Assembly (NCBI GenBank): GCA_017441845.1
Contig: JAFRVB010000010.1
Span: 1 to 45,663, forward strand
From: Bacilli bacterium
GTDB taxonomy: Bacteria; Bacillota_I; Bacilli_A; RF39; UBA660
Length of the DNA: 45,663 bases
Direction: 5' to 3'
Part shown: positions 1 through 8,792 of the stretch, piece by piece
Position numbering within the stretch: the stretch's first letter is position 1
Layout: the number at the start of each line of letters is the position of its first letter
Notes under the pieces: generated by a model
What the model saw: only the letters and a program-made list of their open reading frames with translations
Databases searched by the model: none
What the model was told of the DNA's origin: nothing
Program-made: the position numbers and the translations under genes

Positions 1-1
1 G

Positions 2-889
2 GATGGAGCAATCTTAGTTATTGCTGCTACTGATGGACCTATGGCACAAACTCGTGAACATATCTTACTTGCTCGTCAAGTTGGAGTACCTAAAATGGTT
101 GTATTCATGAATAAGTGTGATATGGTTGATGATCCTGAATTATTAGATTTAGTTGAAATGGAAATTCGTGACTTATTAAACGAATATGAATTCGATGGAG
201 ACAACACTCCAATAATTCGTGGATCTGCACTTAAAGCTTTAGAAGGTGATCCAAAATGGACTCCTGCTATTGAAGAATTAATGGAAGCTGTAGACACTTG
301 GATTCCTACTCCAGAAAGAGATACTGAAAAACCATTCTTAATGAGTATTGAAGATGTATTCACTATCACTGGACGTGGAACAGTTGTTACTGGACGTGTT
401 GAAAGAGGTACATTAAAATTAAACGAAGAAGTTGAAATTGTAGGTATAAAAGAAACTCAAAAAACAGTTGTTACTGGAATTGAAATGTTCCGTAAACAAT
501 TAGATTATGCAGAAGCTGGAGATAACGCTGGAGTATTACTACGTGGTATTTCAAGAGAACAAGTACAAAGAGGACAAGTTTTAGCTAAACCTGGAACTGT
601 TACTCCACATAAAAAATTCCAAGCTACTGTATATGTATTAAGTAAAGAAGAAGGAGGACGTCATACACCATTCTTCAATAACTATCGTCCACAATTCTAC
701 TTTAGAACTACTGACGTAACTGGAGTTATTGAATTACCAGAAGGAACTGAAATGGTTATGCCTGGTGACAACGTTACATTCGACGTTGAATTAATTCATT
801 CAATCGCTTTAGAAGAAGGTACTAAATTCTCTATCCGTGAGGGTGGACATACAGTTGGTGCTGGAAACGTTACTAAGATTTATGAATAA
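2..889 (+). CDS. tuf: Elongation factor Tu, 5'-truncated by the window edge
   Basis: EF-Tu is the GTPase that delivers aminoacyl-tRNA to the ribosomal A site. The open frame runs from base 2, so about the first 100 residues (P-loop and switch I) lie outside the window; 295 residues remain of a usual ~395. Visible motifs are the guanine-specificity motif NKCD and the GSAL motif of the G domain, then the domain 2 start ([20 protein letters not shown]) and domain 3 up to the terminal [11 protein letters not shown]. The ATG at 41 is internal (Met of GPMAQTREH), not a start. Codon use is more restricted than in neighbouring genes (GAA, CCA, GGA, CGT), as expected for a highly expressed gene. A strong hairpin terminator follows. 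Identification is secure. Confidence 0.98.
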   Translation, partial: DGAILVIAATDGPMAQTREHILLARQVGVPKMVVFMNKCDMVDDPELLDLVEMEIRDLLNEYEFDGDNTPIIRGSALKALEGDPKWTPAIEELMEAVDTWIPTPERDTEKPFLMSIEDVFTITGRGTVVTGRVERGTLKLNEEVEIVGIKETQKTVVTGIEMFRKQLDYAEAGDNAGVLLRGISREQVQRGQVLAKPGTVTPHKKFQATVYVLSKEEGGRHTPFFNNYRPQFYFRTTDVTGVIELPEGTEMVMPGDNVTFDVELIHSIALEEGTKFSIREGGHTVGAGNVTKIYE

Positions 890-891
890 TA

Positions 892-922
892 AAAAAATGA
901 GTTGTTAAGCAACTCTTTTTTT
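892..922 (+). terminator. Rho-independent terminator of tuf
   Basis: Six-base-pair stem GAGTTG/CAACTC (899-904 with 910-915), loop TTAAG, followed by seven T. It starts three bases after the tuf stop. Confidence 0.9.
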
Positions 923-941
923 ATTGTTCTTATATAAATAT

Positions 942-952
942 TATGTTATTCT
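942..952 (+). promoter_or_regulatory. Extended -10 promoter of the 968 gene
   Basis: TATG at 942-945 plus TATTCT at 947-952 fits the Gram-positive TRTGN extended -10. The ATG lies 15 nt after the box with GGTGAT between, so the predicted leader is about 10 nt. No good -35 is visible. Confidence 0.5.
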
Positions 953-967
953 AAAGATGGTGATAAT

Positions 968-1363
968 ATGAATAATAAGGAGTTAGAAAAATTTAAATAT
1001 AAAATAGTACTAATATCTAGCATTATAGCTTTCATATTAGCTGCTATAGTTATAGTATTATCATCTAGAATAGGTAAAGACTTTTATCTTTGTGGATTTA
1101 ATTTTTTCCATGATTATAAATTTGATTTAGTTTATGTATTTATGTTTTGGGGAGCATCTTTTGCCTCTTTATCAATTCTATATATAGCTAGTTATGATTT
1201 AAAAAGAATAGCTATTTCTTTAATACCATTAGTAATATTCTTATTATGTAATTGCTTTTTAATAATTATAATTGGTAGTAAATTTATTTATATACCTATT
1301 ATCATATCTATTTATTCAATAGTTATGATATTTGTAGAAATTTATTTATTTCAAAAAAAATAG
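968..1363 (+). CDS. Small four-helix membrane protein, unknown function
   Basis: I do not recognise a family. The 131-residue product has a short charged N-terminus (MNNKELEKFKYK) and four hydrophobic stretches at about residues 13-32, 52-72, 80-101 and 105-127, so it is almost certainly an integral membrane protein with both ends cytoplasmic. There is no signal-peptidase site, lipobox or enzymatic motif. The start is fixed by GGTGAT three bases upstream of ATG. It is monocistronic, lying between the tuf terminator and a bidirectional hairpin that covers its own TAG stop. Confidence 0.75.
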   Translation: MNNKELEKFKYKIVLISSIIAFILAAIVIVLSSRIGKDFYLCGFNFFHDYKFDLVYVFMFWGASFASLSILYIASYDLKRIAISLIPLVIFLLCNCFLIIIIGSKFIYIPIIISIYSIVMIFVEIYLFQKK

Positions 1364-1380
1364 TACTTAGTACTATTTTT
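1356..1380. terminator. Bidirectional terminator between convergent genes
   Basis: TAGTAC/GTACTA stem (1361-1366, 1370-1375) with loop TTA, flanked by A and T runs that extend the stem and give a T tail on either strand. It contains the stop codons of both the 968 gene and the minus-strand FemAB gene. Confidence 0.85.
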
Positions 1381-2617
1381 TATTTAAATTTAAATATAAA
1401 TTATATGATAACTTCTTAATAATAAGTTCAAACTCTCCAATATTTTCAGTAACTAATGTATTAAAGCCTAACTTAGATTCATTTAGTGCTTTATATTTAT
1501 TATCTGCAGTAAAATCTCCAGATACAGCACCTAAATTAATATATTTAATACCTTGAGAGATATATTCTTCTATCATCTTCCATTTTAAGAAGTACCCTGC
1601 ATATAAGTTCTTATATTTTTCATTAATACCTTCAGTAATTATATATGCAGCATTATCATATCTTAGGACAATAGCTCCAGCTACTGGGATACCTTTAGGA
1701 TATTCTTTTAATAATTTAGTAGATTGAATCATATTATTTTTATATATTTCTTTTTGAGTATCTGATTTCATCTTCTTATTAATATATTCATCTCTAGTTT
1801 TTTGATCTATAGATGGATCTTGAATAATCTCAGCTAAATTATCATTTGTTTCTACTTCTTTTTCATATGCTCTTCTACTATTAATAATATATGTTTCAGT
1901 ATTAACATTTACATAATAAACATCTATGTTATCTCCAAATTCTTTGATAAATTCTTGGAAATAAGATATTGGTTTTCTTTCTTTTTTCTTAACAAATTCA
2001 TATACATATTTAATATCTTTTTTATCATCTTTATGTATTTCTAAACCTGCGGAAGAAGCTTTTCTAATTTTACTTCTAGTTCTTTTATCAAAATTATTAA
2101 ATTTATCTCTAATATCTTGATTAAGAGTAATAACTCCTTCCCATCTAGATTTTTGACTTCCATTTTCTAGATATTTAGTTTCTCCTTTGTATGAGAATCC
2201 TGCTGCTTTAATGTTATCTAGAGTACTTTCAGCATTATGATTTAAATTAACTATTTCTCCTGTTTTATCTCTTACTGATAAAGCTACACTAGGATCCATT
2301 ATGAAGTACATGTATTTCTTTTTAGCTAAATCTCTTTTTAAAGTTTCAGCTAATTCAGCTACTCGTTCTTTATCTTCATAATCAAACAAAAATCCTCTAG
2401 GAGCATATCCAATCTTATTACCCATGAAGACATCTCTAAACAATACTAAAGAAGCTCCAAGAATATTATTATCATCATCTACTATACCAAGATATTCTGT
2501 TTTTGAACCAAAATGCTTAATAAATTCTCCATATTTAGATGATTGATAATATGTTTTATTTGGATGTTTTTCCGCATATTCATCAAATTGTACAGGACTT
2601 AAGTTAATTACCTTCAT
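1373..2617 (-). CDS. FemAB/FemX-type peptidoglycan branch-peptide aminoacyltransferase
   Basis: Proteins of this family use aminoacyl-tRNA to add the cross-bridge residues to the lysine side chain of lipid II, on the cytoplasmic face of the membrane. The 414-residue product has the FemAB layout: two GNAT-like halves, with YAPRGFLFDY near residue 71 and NLGAVSGDF near 362. Between the halves is a charged, coiled-coil-prone insertion at about residues 240-300, where FemA/FemX carry their helical arm. AAGGAG lies six bases upstream of ATG. It is a monocistronic minus-strand gene, about 37 kb from two tandem paralogues in this window (39427 and 40703). Which residue it adds, and at which bridge position, cannot be read from sequence. 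No enzymatic residue appears lost. Confidence 0.92.
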   Translation of the reverse strand: MKVINLSPVQFDEYAEKHPNKTYYQSSKYGEFIKHFGSKTEYLGIVDDDNNILGASLVLFRDVFMGNKIGYAPRGFLFDYEDKERVAELAETLKRDLAKKKYMYFIMDPSVALSVRDKTGEIVNLNHNAESTLDNIKAAGFSYKGETKYLENGSQKSRWEGVITLNQDIRDKFNNFDKRTRSKIRKASSAGLEIHKDDKKDIKYVYEFVKKKERKPISYFQEFIKEFGDNIDVYYVNVNTETYIINSRRAYEKEVETNDNLAEIIQDPSIDQKTRDEYINKKMKSDTQKEIYKNNMIQSTKLLKEYPKGIPVAGAIVLRYDNAAYIITEGINEKYKNLYAGYFLKWKMIEEYISQGIKYINLGAVSGDFTADNKYKALNESKLGFNTLVTENIGEFELIIKKLSYNLYLNLNKK

Positions 2618-2691
2618 TTTATTACTCCTTACTTTATAAGTATATCATAGTTTAATAATTTGTTTCAATATACAAATATTATATTTTATTG

Positions 2692-2697
2692 TATAAT
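2692..2697 (+). promoter_or_regulatory. -10 box of murD
   Basis: Perfect TATAAT. The murD ATG at 2713 follows after exactly 15 nt with GGTGAT at 2704-2709, so transcription would begin at or next to the Shine-Dalgarno sequence. The in-frame TTG at 2689 overlaps this box and is rejected as a start. Confidence 0.6.
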
Positions 2698-2712
2698 AAT
2701 GATGGTGATTTT

Positions 2713-4062
2713 ATGTTTGATAATAAGAAAATTTTAATATTAGGTTTCGCAAGAAGTGGTTATGATTCAGCTAAATATTTAATTGATCATAATAATCAAG
2801 TTATTGTGAATGATGGTGGTAGTGAAGAAAAGCATGATAAAGATAAAATGAATGAATTAAAGGAAAAAGGAGTTCAATTTATCTTTGGATCTCATCCTGA
2901 TGATTTACTTGATGATAGTTTTGATTATTTAATTAAAAATCCAGGTGTACCAATAGATCATAAATATGTATTAAAAGCTAGAGAATTAGGTGTAGAAGTA
3001 CTTAATGAAGCTGAAATGAGTTATAGATTATTACCTGATGATGTTACATTAATAGGTATTACTGGTACTAATGGGAAAACTACAACTACTACATTAACTT
3101 ATGAAATATTAAAAGAAGCATATGGTGATAGAGTTCATCTATGTGGAAATATAGGATATCCAATTAGTGGAATATTAAATATGTTAAAGAAAGATGATAT
3201 CATTGTAATGGAAGTTTCTTGTCAACAAGGAGAAAATTTCACTAAATTTAAACCTCATGTTGGAGTAATTACTAATTTTTCTGAAGCTCATATTGATTTT
3301 ATGAAGACTTATGAACATTATAAAGAAGCTAAAGCTAAGATGTTTTATAATCAAGATGAGAGTGATATCGCAATACTTAATAAAGAAAATAAAGAAGTAT
3401 TAGATGAAGTTGAAGATATTAAATCAGTTAAAAAATATTTTTCTAGTAAGAATGATATAGATGGATGTCATCTAAAAGATAATTGTATCTATTATTATGA
3501 TGAAAAGATTATTGATATAGATGATATTAAGATTAAAGGTATGCATAATGTAGAAAACTCAATGGCAGCTATAATGGTTGCTAAAGAATTTGATGTTTCT
3601 AATGAAGTAATAGTAAAAGTAATTAGTGATTTCAAAGGAGTAGAACATAGATTAGAATATGTTGATACTGTTAATGGAAGAGAATTCTATAATGATACAG
3701 AAGCTACTAATATTAAATGTGCTCAAATAGCTTTATCATCATTTAATAAAGATACTTATATAATATTAGGTGGTTTAGAGAGAGGACAAAACTTTGATGA
3801 TTTAATTCCTTTTATGAAAAATGTTAAAGGTATACTAGGAATAGGACAATGTAGAGATAGGGTTAAAGAGTTTGGAGATAAACTTGGTATTCCTACAATT
3901 ACTTATGAACATTTAAGTGATGGATTTAATGAATTATATGAAATGAGTTCTGATAATTCAGTTATTTTACTATCTCCAGCATCTGCTTCATGGGATCAAT
4001 ATAAAGAATGTGAAATTAGAGGAGCAGAGTTTAAAGATTTAGTTAAAAAATTAAAAAAATAG
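2713..4062 (+). CDS. murD: UDP-N-acetylmuramoyl-L-alanine--D-glutamate ligase MurD
   Basis: MurD is the cytoplasmic Mur ligase that adds D-glutamate to UDP-MurNAc-L-Ala. The 449-residue length is normal. The N-terminal domain starts with KILILGFARSG, a Rossmann-like UDP-binding loop. The ATP-binding loop GITGTNGKTT lies at about residues 115-124. A central acidic region with GVEHRLEYV and TEATN follows, and the C-terminal domain carries the typical LLSPASASWDQY signature. The ATG at 2713 is chosen because GGTGAT sits just upstream and because the longer frame would begin inside the -10 box. It stands alone rather than in a dcw cluster; a separate secG promoter begins just past its stop. No internal terminator was seen. 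Confidence 0.97.
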   Translation: MFDNKKILILGFARSGYDSAKYLIDHNNQVIVNDGGSEEKHDKDKMNELKEKGVQFIFGSHPDDLLDDSFDYLIKNPGVPIDHKYVLKARELGVEVLNEAEMSYRLLPDDVTLIGITGTNGKTTTTTLTYEILKEAYGDRVHLCGNIGYPISGILNMLKKDDIIVMEVSCQQGENFTKFKPHVGVITNFSEAHIDFMKTYEHYKEAKAKMFYNQDESDIAILNKENKEVLDEVEDIKSVKKYFSSKNDIDGCHLKDNCIYYYDEKIIDIDDIKIKGMHNVENSMAAIMVAKEFDVSNEVIVKVISDFKGVEHRLEYVDTVNGREFYNDTEATNIKCAQIALSSFNKDTYIILGGLERGQNFDDLIPFMKNVKGILGIGQCRDRVKEFGDKLGIPTITYEHLSDGFNELYEMSSDNSVILLSPASASWDQYKECEIRGAEFKDLVKKLKK

Positions 4063-4064
4063 AA

Positions 4065-4093
4065 TTGAATAATTAGGTATTTTGTGGTATACT
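4065..4093 (+). promoter_or_regulatory. Promoter of secG
   Basis: TTGAAT (4065-4070), 17-bp spacer, TATACT (4088-4093), with an extended -10 TGTG at 4083-4086. It begins three bases after the murD stop. Confidence 0.8.
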
Positions 4094-4119
4094 AAATATC
4101 GTTATTCGGAGGGTTGTGT

Positions 4120-4335
4120 ATGAAAGTAGTATTATTAGTTATTTCAATTGTTCTAATCGTTTTAGTATTATTACAAAGTGGTAAAGCTGAAAGAACTTCA
4201 GGAATTATATCTGGAGATACTTCATCATTATTTGTGAACAGAAAAGAAAGAGGATCAGAATTATTTATGACACGTTTCACTTTAGTTTTAGGAATGGCCT
4301 TTTTCTTAATTTCTTTGATCGCAATGTTTGTATAG
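4120..4335 (+). CDS. secG: Preprotein translocase subunit SecG
   Basis: SecG is the small accessory subunit of the SecYEG channel. The 71-residue protein has two transmembrane helices (about 2-19 and 49-70) separated by a short loop containing QSGKAERTSG and SGDTSSLF, the usual SecG pattern of helix, Gly/Ser-rich loop, helix. The ATG at 4120 is preceded by CGGAGGG at a good distance; the in-frame TTG six bases upstream abuts that Shine-Dalgarno and is rejected. As in Bacillus, secG heads the block that includes rnr and smpB, but here a hairpin starting within the SecG stop codon separates them. Confidence 0.95.
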   Translation: MKVVLLVISIVLIVLVLLQSGKAERTSGIISGDTSSLFVNRKERGSELFMTRFTLVLGMAFFLISLIAMFV

Positions 4336-4355
4336 GACTTTAAAAGTCCTTTTTA
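4334..4355 (+). terminator. Terminator of secG
   Basis: AGGACTTT/AAGTCCT stem followed by five T. It overlaps the last bases of the secG stop codon. Confidence 0.85.
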
Positions 4356-4361
4356 TTTTGA

Positions 4362-4367
4362 TATAAT
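4362..4367 (+). promoter_or_regulatory. -10 box of the rnr-capA-smpB operon
   Basis: Perfect TATAAT, 15 nt before the rnr ATG at 4383, with GGTGAT at 4374-4379. It lies directly behind the secG terminator. A weak TTTAAA inside the terminator loop, at 4339-4344, is 17 bp upstream. Confidence 0.6.
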
Positions 4368-4382
4368 ATGTATGGTGATACT

Positions 4383-6494
4383 ATGAAAGATGATATACTA
4401 AATATCTTAAAAAATAGTGATAAAGCAATAGATGTTTATGAAATACAAAATGCTTTAGGTATAAAAGATGCTTCTAAAACAGGAGAATTTTTAAAAGAGT
4501 TACATGATTTAGAAGATGAGGCTGTTATTTATCATACTAAGAAAGATAAATATATGTTGATTGAAGATTCTCATTTAAAAGTAGGAGTATTAAGAGTTAA
4601 TAAGAAGGGTTTTGGTTTTGTAGAAGTAGATAATTTAGAAGAAGATGTTTATATTGATGCTTTAAATATGAATGGAGCTATTCATGATGATGTAGTATTA
4701 GTTGAAATAACTAGTAAAGTTAATATAGATAGATTAGAGGGTAGAATACTTAAAATTATTAAAAGACAAGTAGATCAATATATTGGAGAGATTAATTTTA
4801 AGGGTAATACTGGTTATATTGAATTAGATGATAAAAAAGTAAACTTAGAGATTGAAATTGATAAAGAAAATAGTTTAAACGCTGTAGATGGACATAAAGT
4901 AATAGTAGAATTAGATAAAAAACTAGGTAATAATAAATTTAAAGGTATTGTGACTAAAATTATTGGTCATAAACATGATCCTGGTGTTGATATTTTATCT
5001 ATAATTTATAAATATAAATTTGATATAGAGTTTCCAGTGGATGTTCAAGAAGAAGTTAGTGAAATGAATATGGAAGTACTTCCAGAGGAAAAAGAAGGAA
5101 GAAAAGATTTAACTAACGAGATGATATTTACTATTGATGGAGATGATACTAGAGATATAGATGACGCGATAAGTATCGAAAAACTTAAAAATGGTCATTA
5201 TAAACTAGGAGTACACATAGCTGATGTATCTCATTATGTTAAAGAAGATTCTCCTTTAGATAAAGAAGCATATAATAGAGGAACTTCTGTTTATTTAGTG
5301 GATAGAGTTATACCAATGCTACCTCATGAGTTATCTAATGGTATATGTTCACTAAATCCAGAAGTAGAGAGATTAGCAGTTTCATGTGTAATGGAATTTG
5401 ATGGTACTGGTAAACAATTAGATTATGAGATCTTTCCTAGTGTAATTAAATCTAGAAAACAAATGACTTATAAGAAAGTTAATGAGATTTTAGAAGAAAA
5501 TAAAGTACCAGAAGGATATGAAGAGTATGTTGATACATTGAAATTAATGAATGAATTAGCTCATATACTACGTAAGATGAAAGAAAAACGTGGTTATATT
5601 GACTTTGGTGTTAATGAAGCTAAGATCTTAGTAGATGAAGAATGTAAGCCAACTGAGATTACTTTAAGATATCAAGGTGAAGGAGAAAAATTAATTGAAG
5701 ACTTTATGGTTGCTGCAAATGAATGTGTAGCTTCACATATATACTTTATGAGTCTACCTTTCATTTATCGTGTTCATGAAGTACCTAAACCAGAAAAAAT
5801 TAAAGACTTTTTAACATTCGTCTCATCTTTAGGTTATAACGTTAAAGCAGATGTTACAGATACTAAACCTACAATGATTCAAGATATGTTAAAACAATTA
5901 GAAGGTAAAGAAGAGTATAAAATATTATCTACACTATTGTTAAGATGTATGCAAAAAGCTGTTTATAGAGCTGAAAACTTAGGTCACTATGCCTTAGGTA
6001 GTCAGTGTTATACTCATTTTACTTCTCCTATCAGAAGATATCCTGATACTACAGTTCATAGATTATTACATACATATTTATTTGATCATAAAATAGATAA
6101 TAATACTATTAAGAAATGGGAATCTAAATTAATAAGTATCGCAGATCAATCTAGTGAAAGAGAAAGAGCTTCTGTTAACTGTGAAAGAGAAGTTGATGAT
6201 ATGAAGATGGCTGAATATATGGAATCTCATATTGGAGAAGAGTTTGATGGTATGATTTCTTCTGTTACTAACTTTGGTATGTTTGTTGAATTAGATAATT
6301 TAATTGAAGGTTTAGTTCCTATTAAAGATATGAAAGATTATTTCCATTTTGATGAAGAACATATGTGTTTAGTAGGAGAAAAATCACATAAGAAATATAC
6401 TATAGGTGATAAAGTAAGAGTTAGAGTAGTAAGAGCTTCTAAAGAAGATAAAACTATAGATTTTGAAATAGTAAAGGATTATAAGTATGAGTAG
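4383..6494 (+). CDS. rnr: Ribonuclease R
   Basis: RNase R is a processive 3'-5' exoribonuclease that can degrade structured RNA and, in other bacteria, clears nonstop mRNA with SmpB-tmRNA. The product has 703 residues: an N-terminal winged-helix-like region (about 1-60), two cold-shock OB domains (60-190), the RNB catalytic domain (about 240-565) and an S1 domain (about 620-700). The metal-binding aspartates are all present in TIDGDDTRDIDDA (D252, D258, D260, D261), as is the TSPIRRYPD motif. It ends soon after S1 without a lysine-rich tail. The ATG at 4383 has GGTGAT upstream; an in-frame ATG five codons earlier overlaps the promoter spacing. It overlaps the next gene by 8 nt and shares an operon with smpB. 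Confidence 0.96.
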   Translation: MKDDILNILKNSDKAIDVYEIQNALGIKDASKTGEFLKELHDLEDEAVIYHTKKDKYMLIEDSHLKVGVLRVNKKGFGFVEVDNLEEDVYIDALNMNGAIHDDVVLVEITSKVNIDRLEGRILKIIKRQVDQYIGEINFKGNTGYIELDDKKVNLEIEIDKENSLNAVDGHKVIVELDKKLGNNKFKGIVTKIIGHKHDPGVDILSIIYKYKFDIEFPVDVQEEVSEMNMEVLPEEKEGRKDLTNEMIFTIDGDDTRDIDDAISIEKLKNGHYKLGVHIADVSHYVKEDSPLDKEAYNRGTSVYLVDRVIPMLPHELSNGICSLNPEVERLAVSCVMEFDGTGKQLDYEIFPSVIKSRKQMTYKKVNEILEENKVPEGYEEYVDTLKLMNELAHILRKMKEKRGYIDFGVNEAKILVDEECKPTEITLRYQGEGEKLIEDFMVAANECVASHIYFMSLPFIYRVHEVPKPEKIKDFLTFVSSLGYNVKADVTDTKPTMIQDMLKQLEGKEEYKILSTLLLRCMQKAVYRAENLGHYALGSQCYTHFTSPIRRYPDTTVHRLLHTYLFDHKIDNNTIKKWESKLISIADQSSERERASVNCEREVDDMKMAEYMESHIGEEFDGMISSVTNFGMFVELDNLIEGLVPIKDMKDYFHFDEEHMCLVGEKSHKKYTIGDKVRVRVVRASKEDKTIDFEIVKDYKYE

Positions 6495-7680
6495 AAAGAG
6501 AAAAAGAAGAAGATTAAAAAAGAAACCTATAATAATACTATTGATATTGATATTACTAATAGGTGGGGGAGTATTTGGTTATAAAAAGTATGTTAATAAA
6601 CCAAAGAAAGAAAAGAAGGTTGAAGAGAAGAAACCTGTTAAAACAGAAAAAGATTATGAATTTAAAATAGTTATGGTAGGAGATGCATTAATTCATTATG
6701 GATTATATGCTGATGCTAAGAAGAGTGATGGTTCATATGACTTTAAACCTATGCTTAGTAATTTAAAACCTATTATTTCTAAATATGATTTAGCTTATTA
6801 TAATCAAGAAACTATCTTAGGTGGTACAGAGATGGGACTTGATTCTTATCCATGTTTTAATTCACCTCAAGAAGTAGGAGATGCTTTTATTGATGCAGGA
6901 TTCGATATAGTATCACTTGCTACTAATCATACTATGGATAAAGGAGAAAAAGGTGTTCTAAGATCAGTTGCTTACTGGAAAAAACATCCTGAAATAATAA
7001 CTAGTGGACAATGGTCTTCTCAAGAAGAAAGAGACAAGGTCAGAATCTATGAAAAGAATAATATAAAGTATGCATTCTTCTCTTATACTATGTGGAATAA
7101 TGGATTACCTACTCCATATGGTAAAGATTATTTAAATAATGAATATTCACAAGAGAAAGCTAAAGCAGATATTGAAAAAGTAAGAGATCAAGTTGATGTT
7201 GTGATGGTTGCAATGCATTGGGGAACTGAATACTCTTTAGGTGTTAGTTATGAACAAGATAGAGAAACTAAATTCTTATCTGAATTGGGTGTTGATATCA
7301 TCATTGGAGCTCATCCTCATGTAGTTGAACCTGTTGAATATGTTAATAATGGTAAAACATTGGTTATTTATTCATTAGGTAATGTTATAAGTGATCAAGA
7401 TGGTACTGAGAGATTAACTGGTTTAATGATGGAAGCTACTGTTAAAAAACATGTTGATTTAGAAGATAATGAAACTGTTAGTGTAGTTGATCCAAAAGCT
7501 GAGTTAGTTTATACATATGCTAATCGTCATACAGGTGGATATAATAAAAACTTTAAACTATATACATATCGTCAATTAAATGATAAACTATTACCTGGTT
7601 ATAAATCTTACTATAACAAGTACAGACAAATTGTCTCATCTAGATATAAAGAATTAACTTGGAGATTATCAGGGGAGTGA
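6487..7680 (+). CDS. Membrane-anchored CapA/PgsA-family metallophosphoesterase-like protein
   Basis: The 397-residue product has a very basic start (residues 2-13), one transmembrane anchor (about 14-31), a lysine/glutamate linker and an extracellular CapA-type domain. Metallophosphoesterase-like motifs are in order: VGDALIHYG (D66), NQETILGG (N106, E108), LATNHTMDKG (N147, H148), AMHWGTEY (H244) and GAHPHVVEP (H276, H278). In poly-gamma-glutamate systems CapA/PgsA helps polymer synthesis or export, but no capB/capC partners are present, so that role should not be assumed. Its start overlaps the end of rnr by 8 nt, and its stop (a TGA-TAA tandem) lies 4 nt before smpB, so it is translationally embedded in that operon. 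Confidence 0.88.
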   Translation: MSRKRKRRRLKKKPIIILLILILLIGGGVFGYKKYVNKPKKEKKVEEKKPVKTEKDYEFKIVMVGDALIHYGLYADAKKSDGSYDFKPMLSNLKPIISKYDLAYYNQETILGGTEMGLDSYPCFNSPQEVGDAFIDAGFDIVSLATNHTMDKGEKGVLRSVAYWKKHPEIITSGQWSSQEERDKVRIYEKNNIKYAFFSYTMWNNGLPTPYGKDYLNNEYSQEKAKADIEKVRDQVDVVMVAMHWGTEYSLGVSYEQDRETKFLSELGVDIIIGAHPHVVEPVEYVNNGKTLVIYSLGNVISDQDGTERLTGLMMEATVKKHVDLEDNETVSVVDPKAELVYTYANRHTGGYNKNFKLYTYRQLNDKLLPGYKSYYNKYRQIVSSRYKELTWRLSGE

Positions 7681-7684
7681 TAAT

Positions 7685-8122
7685 ATGGAAATACTTAATA
7701 GAAGAGCTAAACATGATTATTTTATAGATGAAGTATTAGAAGCAGGTATTGCGTTAACTGGTACTGAGATTAAATCTATAAGACAAGGTTCTGCAAATAT
7801 CAAAGATTCTTATGCAATTATTAAGAATAATGAAGTAATACTTCTAAATATGTATGTTGCAGAATATAAAGAAGGTAATATATTTAATCATGATGAAACT
7901 CGAGATAGAAAGTTATTATTACATAAAAAAGAGATAAGAAAACTAATTAAGTATAAAGAAAAAGGTAATTATACTTTTATACCTCTAAAACTATATTTTA
8001 AGAAAAACTTATTAAAAGTTGAATTAGGGGTATGTAGAGGTAAAAAAGAATATGAAAAGAAAGAAACTATAAAAGAAAGAGATATTCAAAGAGATATCAG
8101 AAAACAAGTTTCTAAATATTAA
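7685..8122 (+). CDS. smpB: SsrA-binding protein SmpB
   Basis: SmpB binds the tRNA-like part of tmRNA and places it in the A site of stalled ribosomes. The product has 145 residues, a normal length. It shows the N-terminal NRRAKHDYFIDE and TGTEIKSIRQG motifs, a central OB-barrel region (IFNHDETRDRKLLLHK, LKLYFKKNLLKVELG) and the basic C-terminal tail ETIKERDIQRDIRKQ, which in the family enters the mRNA channel. GGGGAGTGATAAT overlaps the capA-like stop and supplies the ribosome-binding site. Its RNA partner, ssrA, lies about 4 kb downstream on the opposite strand. Confidence 0.97.
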   Translation: MEILNRRAKHDYFIDEVLEAGIALTGTEIKSIRQGSANIKDSYAIIKNNEVILLNMYVAEYKEGNIFNHDETRDRKLLLHKKEIRKLIKYKEKGNYTFIPLKLYFKKNLLKVELGVCRGKKEYEKKETIKERDIQRDIRKQVSKY

Positions 8123-8147
8123 AAAGAGTTTATATAACTCTTTTTTT
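8121..8147 (+). terminator. Terminator of the rnr-capA-smpB operon
   Basis: AAAAAGAGTT/AACTCTTTTT stem with loop TATAT and a seven-T tail, beginning inside the smpB stop codon. Confidence 0.9.
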
Positions 8148-8175
8148 ATGTTATTATATATGAACAGGTGATTTT

Positions 8176-8736
8176 ATGGTTGGATATAAAGCATTCAATA
8201 GTGATAAAACTAATAGATATGGAAAAGAGTTTAAAGAAGGAGAACACTATCATGTAGATGGTGATATTTTAGCTAGATTTGGTACAGAAGGTAATGGTCT
8301 TTATTATTGTACTCATATAGCTGATATATTTAGATTCTTTCCTAATGATGAAGATGTTAAAGTAGGAGTAGTTAAAGCTACTGGTCAAATAGATAGTTGT
8401 ATCGACGATTATAATAATTATGAAATATTTGCTTCTAGTGATATGGAAATATTAAGATTTTTGACTAGAGAAGAAGTTTTAAATTTAATTATATTAGATG
8501 GAAGATATTCTATTGAAAAAGCTATTAAAACATATAAATTAACTGATGAAGAAAAAGATATTATATTAGATAATGCTAGAGGAGATTATCAATTAATGGG
8601 TGAAGTGCTTTGGTATTGTTATGATAGAAAAGAAATATATCATGTAGATAGAGAAGATTACTATCAAATATTAACTGAAGAATATACTAAATTAGATGAA
8701 AGATTAAAAGAAAAGAAAAGTAAGATAAAAAAATGA
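8176..8736 (+). CDS. DUF7666-like protein, unknown function
   Basis: The 186-residue protein begins GYKAFNSDKTNRYGKEF followed by FKEGEHYHVDG and GLYYCTHIADIFRFFP. This pattern (KAF..D, EGE.Y...G, GFH.C....D...Y/F) resembles the DUF7666 domain, often found in phage or defence-island proteins. The match is by eye and unconfirmed. The second half (from about residue 100) is helical and ends in a lysine-rich tail. There is no signal peptide or membrane segment, so it is probably cytoplasmic. AGGTGAT precedes ATG. The gene is monocistronic between two hairpin terminators. Base composition matches its neighbours, and there are no mobile-element remnants. Confidence 0.6.
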   Translation: MVGYKAFNSDKTNRYGKEFKEGEHYHVDGDILARFGTEGNGLYYCTHIADIFRFFPNDEDVKVGVVKATGQIDSCIDDYNNYEIFASSDMEILRFLTREEVLNLIILDGRYSIEKAIKTYKLTDEEKDIILDNARGDYQLMGEVLWYCYDRKEIYHVDREDYYQILTEEYTKLDERLKEKKSKIKK

Positions 8737-8754
8737 TTGTTCAAATCATTTTTT
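8726..8754 (+). terminator. Terminator of the 8176 gene
   Basis: AATGATT/AATCATT-type stem with a T tail. The TGA stop at 8734-8736 lies within the left arm. Confidence 0.85.
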
Positions 8755-8792
8755 ATTTATGATATAATAACCTTGAAAGGTAGGTTAAGATA

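Noticed and set aside
2689-2712. Longer murD start at the in-frame TTG
   Set aside because: It overlaps the TATAAT box and lacks a ribosome-binding site; ATG 2713 has GGTGAT upstream and matches MurD N-termini. The same logic moved starts at 4114, 4368, 9700, 12473, 19546, 24523, 34204, 42082, 43454 and 44843.
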